NCBI RefSeq assembly: GCF_900114735.1
Contig: NZ_FOUA01000002.1
Span: 310,001-374,000 of the forward strand
DNA from: Halopseudomonas bauzanensis
GTDB taxonomy: Bacteria > Pseudomonadota > Gammaproteobacteria > Pseudomonadales > Pseudomonadaceae
Length of the DNA: 64,000 bases
Direction of reading: 5' to 3'
Made by a program: the position numbers and the translations under genes
Part shown: positions 9,200 to 17,394 of the stretch, piece by piece
How positions within the stretch are numbered: the stretch's first letter is position 1
How the letters are laid out: every line of letters begins with the position of its first letter
The notes under the pieces: model-generated
What the model was told of the DNA's origin: nothing
Databases searched by the model: none
What the model saw: the letters and a program-made list of their open reading frames with translations, nothing else

Positions 9200-10564
9200 A
9201 TGGAACGGCCAGATTACGTAATTCATGGAGAAGTAGCTCGCTTAATACCGGTAGTAGCCGATACCAACCGCGAGCAAAGGGCGGCCTCGATTCTGCTTGC
9301 TGCGTTGCGTGGGGTGTATGAGTTTCGGCAGGTAATGTTTGCTTCATTGGGGCATCGAGTCAGCGCTCGGGCTCGAATGGGAGCCTGGACTGAAGTCGCA
9401 TTGGAATGCAATCTAGACATACCGAAGAAAGACCGCCCAGACGGCCTGGTGCAGTTGGTAACCGGCAGCAAACAATGGTCCGCATTGATCGAAGCAAAAG
9501 TCGGTAACAATGAAGTGGGTGAGGAGCAGTTGAAGCGTTATCTGCTGCAAGCCAAGAAAAACAAGATCGATGCGGTCATCACCATCACCAACCAGTTCGT
9601 TGCTCTGCCCAATCATCACCCCGTAAAGCTTCCTAAAACGCTATTGAAAGGCGTAGAGCTCTATCATTGGTCTTGGATGTACGCTGTGACGCAGGCAACA
9701 TTGCTACTGGATTCGGGTGACATCACATCACCAGATCAACGATTTATCCTCGAAGAAGTGCTGCGCTATTTCAGCCATGACTCCAGCGGTGCAACGCGGT
9801 TTGACAGCATGAACCGTGAATGGAAGGAAGTCGTTGCCAAGGTCAAAAGCGGAGCAGTGCTGGGCAAGACCACAGGGGAAGTAGAGAACACGGTTTCAAG
9901 CTGGCATCAGGAGCAACGTGATCTATGCCTTGTCATGAGTCGCCAGCTTGGTAGGCAGGTAAAGCAAAAGATCAGCAAAGCCCACCGTAATGACCCCGTT
10001 CTTCGGCTCAAGGGCGACTGTGAGCTTTTAGCCAAGGAACACAAGCTAACCTGCTGTCTGGCTATACCTGATGCTGCGGCTGATCTCGACATAACTGCAG
10101 ATTTAATTAAGCGCACGATAACCTGCTCCATGCGTCTAGTCGCACCGCAAGACAAGATACGTAGTTCCGCTCGGATTAACTGGCTGATAAAGCAAGTCAA
10201 CAAGGCTAATGCAGAGGGTTTTTACGTCAAAGCCATCCGCCCAGGCCGTGCTGAAGAAACGCAAGCACCACTGGGGAAACTACTTGCGGATGGGAACGCA
10301 CTTGAAACGCTTTCGACCAATGTGGTGCCGAGCGCCTTCGAAGTGTTTTATATGGCTGATTTAGGCTCGCGCTTCTCCGGCGCAAAGGTATTCATCGAGG
10401 AACTCGAAAAGGCTGTACCGCATTTTTATCAGGAAGTCGGACAAAAGCTCAGAGCCTGGGTGGCGCCACCGCCGAAATTGCAGAAGCGTGATCCCGTTGA
10501 GGTAATGGCGATTGAAGATAGCGAAGCGGCGGAGCAGGCGGCTGCCGAGTGCCCCGATGCTTGA
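9200..10564 (+). CDS. Unassigned protein with PD-(D/E)XK-like motif, defence candidate
   Basis: I do not recognise a named family for this 454-residue protein. Its N-terminal quarter contains D81 in RPDGLVQLV and E98-x-K100 in ALIEAKVG, spaced as in PD-(D/E)XK nucleases. The rest is a helical and mixed region with SSWHQEQRDLCLVMSRQLGRQV and a KAIRPGRAEETQAPL loop, and an acidic, Ala-rich tail. No membrane segment or signal peptide is visible. AAGGA precedes ATG 9200 by nine bases. It follows the Mrr-like gene by 27 bases in the same direction, so the two are probably one transcript. A role in foreign-DNA defence is suggested by motif and context only. Confidence 0.6.
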   Translation: MERPDYVIHGEVARLIPVVADTNREQRAASILLAALRGVYEFRQVMFASLGHRVSARARMGAWTEVALECNLDIPKKDRPDGLVQLVTGSKQWSALIEAKVGNNEVGEEQLKRYLLQAKKNKIDAVITITNQFVALPNHHPVKLPKTLLKGVELYHWSWMYAVTQATLLLDSGDITSPDQRFILEEVLRYFSHDSSGATRFDSMNREWKEVVAKVKSGAVLGKTTGEVENTVSSWHQEQRDLCLVMSRQLGRQVKQKISKAHRNDPVLRLKGDCELLAKEHKLTCCLAIPDAAADLDITADLIKRTITCSMRLVAPQDKIRSSARINWLIKQVNKANAEGFYVKAIRPGRAEETQAPLGKLLADGNALETLSTNVVPSAFEVFYMADLGSRFSGAKVFIEELEKAVPHFYQEVGQKLRAWVAPPPKLQKRDPVEVMAIEDSEAAEQAAAECPDA

Positions 10565-10623
10565 GGGCATACGTAAACGCGTTTTCAGAAGCGGAGGTGC
10601 CTCTGGCGATTCGATGAAAGTAG

Positions 10624-11682
10624 TTAATGACCTGCACCGGACTTTTGAACCAACGACCGGACAAACACCGCCGGAATCTGGATCTGCCGCGGCTGATTGA
10701 GTGCAGGTCGCAATACGATCGACTCGCCGAACGACCACACCACATGCACATTGCGCAATGTGCAGTCCTCGGCGATGCCTAATTCGCTGAGGTCGGTATT
10801 GCAGAACGCCGGATCGAGCATGACCATTTCCGCCTCGTAAGCGCCGAGCCCGAGGGCTTTGACAGCCTTTTCTGGGACCGTAGTGAGCAGGCCGCTGTAG
10901 CCGGCCACAAGCAAACCAAAGAACAGCCCGAAGAGCAGAGCGGCATTCCAACCAGCGAAATGTGCCATCGAACAGATCGATACCATGATGGCAATGATGA
11001 CGGGAACCGCCCAGAGAATCGGGTAGTGCCAGAAGCCTTCCAGGTTCTCCACGATCGGCATGCTACTTCGCAGGATCGTCGAAAGTAGGATTACAAAGAT
11101 CAGGAGTGGGATGAAAGCCGCCCAAGTGTAATTGAGAAAGCTCCAACGAGGCAGATCGAACCGTATTTGCAAAGCAATGCCGAAACCCAGCGCAACAAAG
11201 ACGGACCATAGCAGGGCGGTAATGGTAAAAAGACGCGGCTCAAGCACTAGCGCTGCTACCAGACCAAGTCCGACCACCCCGAAAGGCGCAAAATACGCCA
11301 GCAGTACCAGCTGCCAAACGGCTTTTGTACGTGCATCCTCCGCATAGGGCATCGCATAGACAATCTCTTCCTTGACCCTCTTAGTATTGAGGAACCAATG
11401 AAACAGAGCGGCACCAGGTAGAACCATCATAATGATCACCGCACCAACAATGGCGAAGCCAATACACGCCGCCGCCAGCAATAATGACGAAAACTGGAAT
11501 AGATCAAAGCTGGGATAGAAGTGGTTACGGTAGAAGTACAGCAAAAAGATACCGAACCCGGAAACCGGAGGGAGCGCTTTCGCCAGCAGGGACCCATGTG
11601 CTCGGAGAAACGCCGGAGAGGTATTCAGCAGAACATCAATTGCGTCCTCGCTGGGCGGACGATCACTCCATTTCTGCTGCAT
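10624..11682 (-). CDS. Polytopic inner-membrane protein of unknown function
   Basis: This 352-residue protein has about seven hydrophobic helices between residues 35 and 275, for example GFGIFLLYFYRN, IVGAVIIMMVLPGAALF and FIPLLIFVILLSTIL. They are followed by a soluble C-terminal domain of about 75 residues. The soluble domain includes a conserved-looking CNTDLSELGIAEDCTLRNVHVV stretch. AAGGAAG lies ahead of ATG 11682. It diverges from the HNH endonuclease gene across 97 bases and converges on the plus-strand nuclease-like gene. I cannot assign a family. Its location in a defence island makes a membrane effector conceivable, but nothing in the sequence proves that. Confidence 0.7.
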   Translation of the reverse strand: MQQKWSDRPPSEDAIDVLLNTSPAFLRAHGSLLAKALPPVSGFGIFLLYFYRNHFYPSFDLFQFSSLLLAAACIGFAIVGAVIIMMVLPGAALFHWFLNTKRVKEEIVYAMPYAEDARTKAVWQLVLLAYFAPFGVVGLGLVAALVLEPRLFTITALLWSVFVALGFGIALQIRFDLPRWSFLNYTWAAFIPLLIFVILLSTILRSSMPIVENLEGFWHYPILWAVPVIIAIMVSICSMAHFAGWNAALLFGLFFGLLVAGYSGLLTTVPEKAVKALGLGAYEAEMVMLDPAFCNTDLSELGIAEDCTLRNVHVVWSFGESIVLRPALNQPRQIQIPAVFVRSLVQKSGAGH

Positions 11683-11779
11683 ACGGCTTCCTTGCTAATG
11701 TGCGTAACGGGATCATATCCGCAACGGTGTTGTTGAGCTATCCTGGTGCCACCACAGCGAGACGAGAAAGGAGTCCGTT

Positions 11780-12544
11780 TTGTCCAATGTGCGCTGGACT
11801 GCCGATGAGCTCAAATTGGCTTTCTATTTGTATTGCCAGCTTCCCTTCGGCCGGCTTCACAAAGGCAACCCAGACATCATCGACCTGGCAACCCGGCTTG
11901 GTCGGACGCCATCTTCAATCGCTATGAAGCTGGTCAATTTTGCTAGCCTAGATCCTGCCATCACTAATACTGGTCGCAAAGGTCTCTCTGGCGCATCAAA
12001 GCTGGATCGAGTTATCTGGGACCAGTTCCAGAACGATTGGCAAAGCCTGGTTGATGAATGCAGCGCGCTGCTCACCACATCGGAACACGCAGTCCCAACA
12101 GCACACCCCAACATTGCCGAAGACCCCGCCGACTATGTTGGCGAAACGCGAGAAGCCCAGGTTCGCATACGGATTCGGCAGAGTTTCTTTCGCAAGGCCG
12201 TCCTCGCAAGCTACAAAGCGAAGTGCTGCATGTCTGGCTTGAGCGAACCCCGCCTGCTCCTCGCAAGCCATATCGTGCCTTGGAGTGTCGACAAAGCGAA
12301 CAGGCTGAACCCGGCTAACGGCCTATGCTTGTCAGCCTTGCACGACCGGGCGTTCGATCAGGGACTTATTGCGTTGTCGGATGAGTTTACGGTGATGGTG
12401 AGCGATCAATTGAAGACTCGTGCAGATTCATTTGCTAGGTCGGCGCTAGTGGGGATTGAAGGGAGCGAGATTGTGTTACCTGAGCGGTTTGTGCCGGATG
12501 GTGGGTTGGTTAGGTGGCATCGGGAGAATATGTTTCTTGGGTGA
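11780..12544 (+). CDS. HNH endonuclease
   Basis: The 254-residue protein carries an HNH_2-type restriction domain at its C-terminus: KCCMSG at 148-153, H164 in ASHIVPW, N180-G in NPANGL, H188-D in ALHDRAFD, and a trailing GLIALSDEF. The N-terminal 80 residues look like a DNA-contact region (ELKLAFYLYCQLPFGRLHKGNPDIIDLATRLGR is a helical, HTH-like stretch). The start is an unusual TTG at 11780, set by an AAAGGAG six bases upstream; a GTG three codons on is the alternative. It probably restricts modified or foreign DNA, alone or with the divergent membrane protein. Confidence 0.85.
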   Translation: MSNVRWTADELKLAFYLYCQLPFGRLHKGNPDIIDLATRLGRTPSSIAMKLVNFASLDPAITNTGRKGLSGASKLDRVIWDQFQNDWQSLVDECSALLTTSEHAVPTAHPNIAEDPADYVGETREAQVRIRIRQSFFRKAVLASYKAKCCMSGLSEPRLLLASHIVPWSVDKANRLNPANGLCLSALHDRAFDQGLIALSDEFTVMVSDQLKTRADSFARSALVGIEGSEIVLPERFVPDGGLVRWHRENMFLG

Positions 12545-12653
12545 GCGTTGGGGGCTGCTATCGGCCAATAGCAGACGTCCTTCGCATATGCATGATCAGT
12601 CCGATTAAACTAGATGCCTCACAAATAAGCAGACCTAGAATGATGGTATAGAA

Positions 12654-12668
12654 ATTACAACTTGTTGC
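12654..12668 (+). promoter_or_regulatory. Possible CopR/CusR-type copper box
   Basis: ATTACAA-C-TTGTTGC forms an imperfect dyad in the style of Pseudomonas CopR boxes (ATTACA-N-TGTAAT type). It is 67 bases upstream of the first gene of the copper cassette. No copRS or cusRS pair is in the window, so a regulator would act in trans. The match is imperfect and judged by eye. Confidence 0.35.
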
Positions 12669-12734
12669 GTCGGCAACTGGATAAATATGGCCGTCAGCGG
12701 TAATCTCCGTATAACAACTCCTTCAGGATGCTTG

Positions 12735-13100
12735 ATGAAAACTGGCTTACTGCGTATCTGTCTGCTTTGGCTGATGATTTTGATCATCCCGGCCCAGGCG
12801 ATGGCGGGTGCGTTTTCTAAGTCCTGCACAGCTTCGCCTGAGGCCATGCAGCAGGCTGAGATGCCAGCTGAGCACGCCCATCATGCAATGGCTGATCAAG
12901 CCGATAACGAGACCGGCGACACAGTGCATAGCGGTTGTGTGCTCTGTGCGGTCAGTTGTCATGGCATCAGTGCCCTGACCAGTTGCAACACCGAGCCTTT
13001 GGCTGTGTTTGCTCCGGTACTCTCTGTGCCGGCCTATCTGTTATTTGTCGGGCAAACCCCCGAGCCACTCAAACGACCTCCCCGCACCGTCCTCCTCTGA
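12735..13100 (+). CDS. Small secreted His/Met/Cys-rich protein, first gene of copper cassette
   Basis: The 121-residue product has a signal peptide (LLRICLLWLMILIIPAQAMAG), then a metal-ligand-rich segment with MPAEHAHHAMAD and a Cys cluster HSGCVLCAVSCHG. A second hydrophobic stretch precedes a KRPPR ending. This plan resembles DUF2946-type proteins found with copper genes. It is presumably periplasmic or membrane-attached and binds copper; that is inference from composition. AGGA before ATG 12735 sets the start. The gene opens the copper cassette, about 75 bases before the next small gene. Another protein with the same KRPPR ending lies in the nickel module at 21715. Confidence 0.65.
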   Translation: MKTGLLRICLLWLMILIIPAQAMAGAFSKSCTASPEAMQQAEMPAEHAHHAMADQADNETGDTVHSGCVLCAVSCHGISALTSCNTEPLAVFAPVLSVPAYLLFVGQTPEPLKRPPRTVLL

Positions 13101-13168
13101 AACGATAACGGCTCCTGTTGAGCTGAACATTTCTGATCGGTAATACCGATCTGATCGCAGAGGTGGTC

Positions 13169-13495
13169 ATGTTTTCCCCAACGTATTGTATTGGCGGCTT
13201 ATTAGCCGTTCTGGCGTGGCACAGTCACGCCCAGGCAACCCAGCCTGATCCATCTGGCGCCAACGTCGTCCCGCCAGTGACTTACCAATCTCCATTGCAC
13301 AGCTATCGAGGCTTTGAGCACCAGGCTCCCGGCGACTGGCGTGAGGCCAATGCTACCGTCGGCCGTATAGGCGGTTGGCAAGCCTATGCGGCAGAGGTAT
13401 GGGAGGCCAGCCAGTCGCAAGATGATGGCGCTGATGCCGACATTGATAACGCTTCCGATGCTGGCGGCGACGCCAATCCGCATCAACATCATTAA
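13169..13495 (+). CDS. Small secreted protein of copper cassette, function unknown
   Basis: The 108-residue product has a short signal peptide ending near WHSHAQA, a conserved-looking SPLHSYRGFEHQAPGDWREANATVGRIGGW segment, an acidic stretch rich in Asp and Ala, and an HQHH tail. Proteins of this kind usually sit just before the TolC-like gene in copper and silver cassettes. Acidic and His residues suggest metal binding. ATG 13169 has AGAGG five bases upstream; a GTG two codons earlier is less likely. It precedes the TolC-like gene by 10 bases and is surely co-transcribed with it. No enzymatic motif is visible. Confidence 0.7.
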   Translation: MFSPTYCIGGLLAVLAWHSHAQATQPDPSGANVVPPVTYQSPLHSYRGFEHQAPGDWREANATVGRIGGWQAYAAEVWEASQSQDDGADADIDNASDAGGDANPHQHH

Positions 13496-13505
13496 GGAGC
13501 TGGTT

Positions 13506-14924
13506 ATGAACAAGACCAATACGGCTCTCGCGCGTTTGGGTTTCATCGGCGTGCTGCTGTTGACCCTGGCGGGCTGTGCGGGGCTGGCGCCTCAAAGTAG
13601 CCTTGAACAGGTTCAGCAACAGAGCGCCGAGCTGACCGGGCAGGATTCGCTGCATTGGGCCACCGCGCAGGATCAGCCGCCGGTGGTCCGCGAGCGTATC
13701 GCCGAGCTTCTGGCCGAGCCGTTAGCGCTGGAAAGTGCAGTGGAAATTGCGCTGATGAACAATCCCGGGCTGCAAGCTCGCTTGTTTGATCTGGGTATCG
13801 CTGATGCGCAGCGGGTACAGGCGAGCCGTTTACCGAATCCCGGCTTTTCCATCGGGCGCATGACGCGTGGCAGCGAAGTGGAGTGGGAACGCGGGTTGCA
13901 CCTTAATCTGGGCAGCTTGATCGCCTTGCCCTTAACCCGTCGCATAGCTGAGGGCCAAAATGCGCAGGTACAGCGGGAAGTCAGCTTGTCGGTGATGCGG
14001 TTGGCAACGGACACGCGTATAGCCTGGTATCGCGCGGTCGCAGCGCAGCAGAGTCTGGTATACAGCGAGCAGGTTCTACAGGCGGCTGATGCAGGCGCGG
14101 AAATGGCTCACCGTATGGCCGCCGTGGGTAATTACAGCGCCTTGCAGCAAGCCCGTGAGCAGAGCTTTTACGCGGAAGCAGCACTGGCTCACCTGCAGGC
14201 CAGACAAGAGCAGGTCGCAAGCCATGAGCGGCTGGTTCGCTTGCTTGGCTTATGGGGAGAACAGACGGATTTTACCCTGCCAGAGCGGCTGCCGGACGTG
14301 CCTGCTAAGCCATTGGACAAGCCAGATATCGAGCAGCAGGCCATGGCCAGTCGCCTGGATGTGAGGGCCGCACAACAGGGTGCCAAACGCCTGGCGACCA
14401 ACTTGAAGCTGGGCAAGGCGACGCGCTTTATCAATGTGCTGGAATTGGGGGTCAGCAATAACAGTTCCAACGAAGAGCCCGTGCAGCGCGGCTATGAAGT
14501 TACCGTTGAGCTGCCGTTGTTTGATTGGAGCGGAGCTCGCATGGCCGGCAACGAGGCGCGGTACATGCAGCAACTGCAGATGACCGCCGAAGTGGCAATC
14601 AATGCGCGCTCGCAGGTACGCGAAGGTTATCAAGCCTACCGTACTGCATGGGATGTGGCAGCGCATTACCGGGATGAGATTGTCCCGCTGCGCAAGCGTA
14701 TCAGTGAGGAAAACATGTTGCTCTACAACGGCATGTTTATCGGTGTATTCGAGCTACTTGCTGATGCGCGGGAGCAGATCTCCACAGTCAATCGTTATCT
14801 GCAGGCCCAGAGTGATTTCTGGGTAGCTCAGTCTGAACTGGACCTGGTCCGTTTTGGGCCAGTAACGCCGAGCGAGGCCAATAGCGCTTCCTCCACATCC
14901 GCTTCCCCCGCCGGAGGGCACTAA
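13506..14924 (+). CDS. TolC-family outer membrane lipoprotein of copper cassette
   Basis: This 472-residue outer membrane factor begins with a signal peptide and lipobox LTLAGC (Cys22), so it is lipid-anchored like CusC/OprM proteins. Two helical repeats follow, each with the family-typical ALESAVEIALMNNPGLQ pattern and an EVTVELPLFDWSGAR strand. TAAGGAG precedes ATG 13506. It should form a trimeric channel for copper export, but no membrane-fusion protein or RND pump gene is in the cassette, so it either borrows partners or serves the multicopper oxidase system directly. The stop lies one base before the oxidase start. Confidence 0.88.
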   Translation: MNKTNTALARLGFIGVLLLTLAGCAGLAPQSSLEQVQQQSAELTGQDSLHWATAQDQPPVVRERIAELLAEPLALESAVEIALMNNPGLQARLFDLGIADAQRVQASRLPNPGFSIGRMTRGSEVEWERGLHLNLGSLIALPLTRRIAEGQNAQVQREVSLSVMRLATDTRIAWYRAVAAQQSLVYSEQVLQAADAGAEMAHRMAAVGNYSALQQAREQSFYAEAALAHLQARQEQVASHERLVRLLGLWGEQTDFTLPERLPDVPAKPLDKPDIEQQAMASRLDVRAAQQGAKRLATNLKLGKATRFINVLELGVSNNSSNEEPVQRGYEVTVELPLFDWSGARMAGNEARYMQQLQMTAEVAINARSQVREGYQAYRTAWDVAAHYRDEIVPLRKRISEENMLLYNGMFIGVFELLADAREQISTVNRYLQAQSDFWVAQSELDLVRFGPVTPSEANSASSTSASPAGGH

Positions 14925-14925
14925 C

Positions 14926-16317
14926 ATGGTTTCAAGACGTGATTTCTTTATGGGCGCGGGTGCCATAACGGCAGCCGTTGCTGCTTCTTCGGTCAGCCGG
15001 GTTTCTTTGGCGGGGTTGCCCGAGCCGGTAATTCAGAGCAGCCCGGAGACCATGGCGCCGCTGGAGCCGAATACTGGCAGGCCTTACAAGCCGGTGGTGA
15101 CGCTCAATGGCTGGACGCTGCCTTGGCGCATGAATAACGGTGTAAAGGAGTTTCATCTGGTTGCGGAGCCGGTAGTGCGGGAGATGGCTCCAGGCTTCAA
15201 TGCTCATCTCTGGGGCTATAACGGCCAATCGCCTGGGCCTACGATAGAAGTGGTAGAGGGTGATCGAGTCCGTATTTTTGTTACCAACAAGCTGCCGGAA
15301 CATACCAGTATCCATTGGCATGGGCAGCGGTTGCCCAACGGCATGGATGGGGTGGCTGGCCTAAATCAGCGTGCTATCCCGGCGGGCAAAACCTATGTGT
15401 ATGAGTTCGAAGCCAAGCGCCCCGGGACCTTCATGTATCACCCGCATGCGGATGAAATGGTGCAGATGGCCATGGGCATGATGGGTTTCTGGGTAACTCA
15501 CCCGCGCGATGCTCATCCCAATATTGACGAGGTCGACCGCGATTACTGTTTTCTACTTAACGCCTATGACGTCGAACCTGGAAGCTACACGCCCAAGATC
15601 ATGGAGATGCTTGATTTCAATATCTGGACGTTCAACAGCAGGGTCTTTCCCGGGATTGACCCTCTTGTGGCACGTAAGGATGACAAGGTGAGGATCCGCG
15701 TCGGCAATCTGACCATGACCAATCACCCCATACATCTGCACGGCCATGAGTTCGAGGTCACCGGAACCGACGGCGGACCGGTACCGCGCGGCGCACGCTG
15801 GCCGGAAGTAACCACGGACGTGGCAGTGGGTCAGATGCGGCAGATCGAGTTCATCGCCAGCGATCTCGGTGATTGGGCTTTTCATTGCCACAAGAGCCAC
15901 CACACGATGAACGCCATGGGCCATGACGTGCCGACGATGGTTGGCGTTGATCACCGCAAGGTGGTTACGCAGATCAATGATCTGATCCCCGATTACATGG
16001 TGATGGGCGAGCGGGGCATGGCCGATATGGCGGAAATGCAGATGCCGCTGCCGGAGAACACCATACCGATGATGACCGGTGACGGGCCCTTTGGCTCGGT
16101 GGAAATGGGCGGCATGTTCACCATGCTCAAAGTACGTGCAGATCAGCCTGCCGGTGATTACCGCGATCCTGGTTGGTATCGGCAGCCGGAAGGCACCCAG
16201 GCTTTCGAGTGGACCGGGCCTCTGGCCGAGCCGGCGCGTTTCAAGTCCGAATCGACTACCGGCAAGCCGGCGGTTGAAGTGCAAGTACGCAAACCCACCG
16301 GGCATTCCGGTCATTAA
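14926..16317 (+). CDS. Tat-exported multicopper oxidase (copper tolerance)
   Basis: The 463-residue protein has a twin-arginine signal (VSRRDFFMGAG) and two or three cupredoxin domains. All four copper motifs are present: HWHG at 130-133, HPH at 172-174, HPIHLHGH at 267-274 and the HCH-K-S-H-H-TMNAM type-1 site at 320-331. It probably oxidises Cu(I) to the less toxic Cu(II) in the periplasm, as CopA and CueO do. A Met-rich tail (MADMAEMQM, MMTGDG) resembles the methionine-rich copper segments of such enzymes. GGAGG precedes the ATG, which lies one base after the TolC-like stop, so the two are translationally coupled. Confidence 0.93.
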   Translation: MVSRRDFFMGAGAITAAVAASSVSRVSLAGLPEPVIQSSPETMAPLEPNTGRPYKPVVTLNGWTLPWRMNNGVKEFHLVAEPVVREMAPGFNAHLWGYNGQSPGPTIEVVEGDRVRIFVTNKLPEHTSIHWHGQRLPNGMDGVAGLNQRAIPAGKTYVYEFEAKRPGTFMYHPHADEMVQMAMGMMGFWVTHPRDAHPNIDEVDRDYCFLLNAYDVEPGSYTPKIMEMLDFNIWTFNSRVFPGIDPLVARKDDKVRIRVGNLTMTNHPIHLHGHEFEVTGTDGGPVPRGARWPEVTTDVAVGQMRQIEFIASDLGDWAFHCHKSHHTMNAMGHDVPTMVGVDHRKVVTQINDLIPDYMVMGERGMADMAEMQMPLPENTIPMMTGDGPFGSVEMGGMFTMLKVRADQPAGDYRDPGWYRQPEGTQAFEWTGPLAEPARFKSESTTGKPAVEVQVRKPTGHSGH

Positions 16318-16338
16318 TCTGCAACGGGAGATATACAG

Positions 16339-16830
16339 ATGAACACGTTAATACGGATAACAGTCATTGCGGCGCTAAGTACGCTGTCGTTCGGGGTATT
16401 GGCGCATGGCGACGCCGAAGATAGCGCGCGCAGTGCGATGCCGCCGGAGCAAAAGGCCTGGGGCATCGGCGCAAGCGAGGACCAGGTAGATCGCGAGTTA
16501 GTCATTCGCATGAACGACAACATGCGCTTTACCCCGGATCATTTCGAAGTGGCTGAGGGTGAGACGCTGAAACTGGTAATTAAAAACGAAGGGGAAATGC
16601 TGCATGAACTGGTATTGGGCACGGCTGCGGAGCTGAAAGAGCATGCCGCGCTCATGGAAAAGTTTCCAGGGATGGAGCATGACGAGCCCTATATGGCGCA
16701 CGTAGCCGCGGGCCAAACGCAAACGCTGATCTGGACCTTCAATCGAGCCGGGCGCTTTGACTTTGCTTGCCTGCTGCCAGGGCACTTTCAAGCCGGCATG
16801 GTTGGCGGTCTTGAAGTAAGCACGAACTGA
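16339..16830 (+). CDS. CopI-like periplasmic cupredoxin
   Basis: The 163-residue protein has a signal peptide ending at LAHGDA and one cupredoxin domain. Ligands typical of the type-1 site can be seen: His in EMLHELVLG, and the Cys...His...Met set in ACLLPGHFQAGM. The EHAALMEKFPGMEHDEPYMAHV segment matches CopI-type cupredoxins that protect against copper in Pseudomonas and Rubrivivax. It likely binds or shuttles copper for the oxidase upstream. It follows that gene by 21 bases in the same direction. Confidence 0.88.
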   Translation: MNTLIRITVIAALSTLSFGVLAHGDAEDSARSAMPPEQKAWGIGASEDQVDRELVIRMNDNMRFTPDHFEVAEGETLKLVIKNEGEMLHELVLGTAAELKEHAALMEKFPGMEHDEPYMAHVAAGQTQTLIWTFNRAGRFDFACLLPGHFQAGMVGGLEVSTN

Positions 16831-16861
16831 GCTATTAACCTTGAGTAACAGGAGCAATACG

Positions 16862-17155
16862 ATGAAAAAAGTAATGATGTTCTTTGTGGCATGTGCGCTT
16901 ACTGCCACCTCCGCCATGGCAGACGAGCATGACGCCATGACCGAAGGTGAGCTGAGAAAGATTGATCAGGCTGGGCAGCGTGTCACCTTGCGCCACGGCC
17001 CGATCGACAACCTGAAAATGCCGCCGATGACCATGGTATTCCGCGTTCAGGACGCCTCTGATCTGGAAGGACTCACTGCGGGGGACAAGGTTAGATTCCA
17101 TGCTGAAGAGGAAAATGGAAGCTACGTTGTTACAGAACTTGAGAAAGCAGATTAA
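16862..17155 (+). CDS. CusF-like periplasmic copper-binding protein
   Basis: The 97-residue protein has a signal peptide ending at AMA and a CusF OB-fold: GELRKIDQAGQRVTLRHGPIDNL followed by MPPMTMVF. The ligands H45, M56 and M58 match His36, Met47 and Met49 of E. coli CusF. The position of its Trp44 is taken by Met53, as in many proteobacterial homologues. It delivers Cu(I) for export or oxidation in the periplasm. CAGGAG lies ahead of ATG 16862. It is the last gene of the copper cassette; no terminator with a T-run was noticed after it. Confidence 0.9.
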   Translation: MKKVMMFFVACALTATSAMADEHDAMTEGELRKIDQAGQRVTLRHGPIDNLKMPPMTMVFRVQDASDLEGLTAGDKVRFHAEEENGSYVVTELEKAD

Positions 17156-17200
17156 ATCTGGTCGCAGCTTTTTTCCGGTGGCGTTTAAAGTTCAGGCTCA

Positions 17201-17310
17201 GCAGTCAAAAGTCCCCTTGGGCTTAAACAAACCATCCTAGCGTCACGGCTGCCAGCAGCAGGTAGCGGGCGGCTTTGGCCAGGGTGACTATCAACAGAAA
17301 GCTTCAGAAA
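17201..17310 (-). pseudogene. 3' fragment of a DedA/YqaA-family gene (diverged copy)
   Basis: This 110-base stretch matches the end of the DedA-family gene at 19977-20086 with about a dozen differences by eye. On the minus strand it encodes a tail equivalent to LAKTARYLLLAAVTLGWFI, including the stop. The 5' part of the gene is missing: similarity ends at 17310. The two copies are direct repeats that bracket chrB-chrA. It is a remnant of an older gene order. Confidence 0.85.
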
Positions 17311-17394
17311 GCAGAGCACGATAACCAACACGGAAGGGTCACGATACATTCTCCATCTGACCCTGCTGTCTGGAACCTGTTGTCTGCGCGACGC

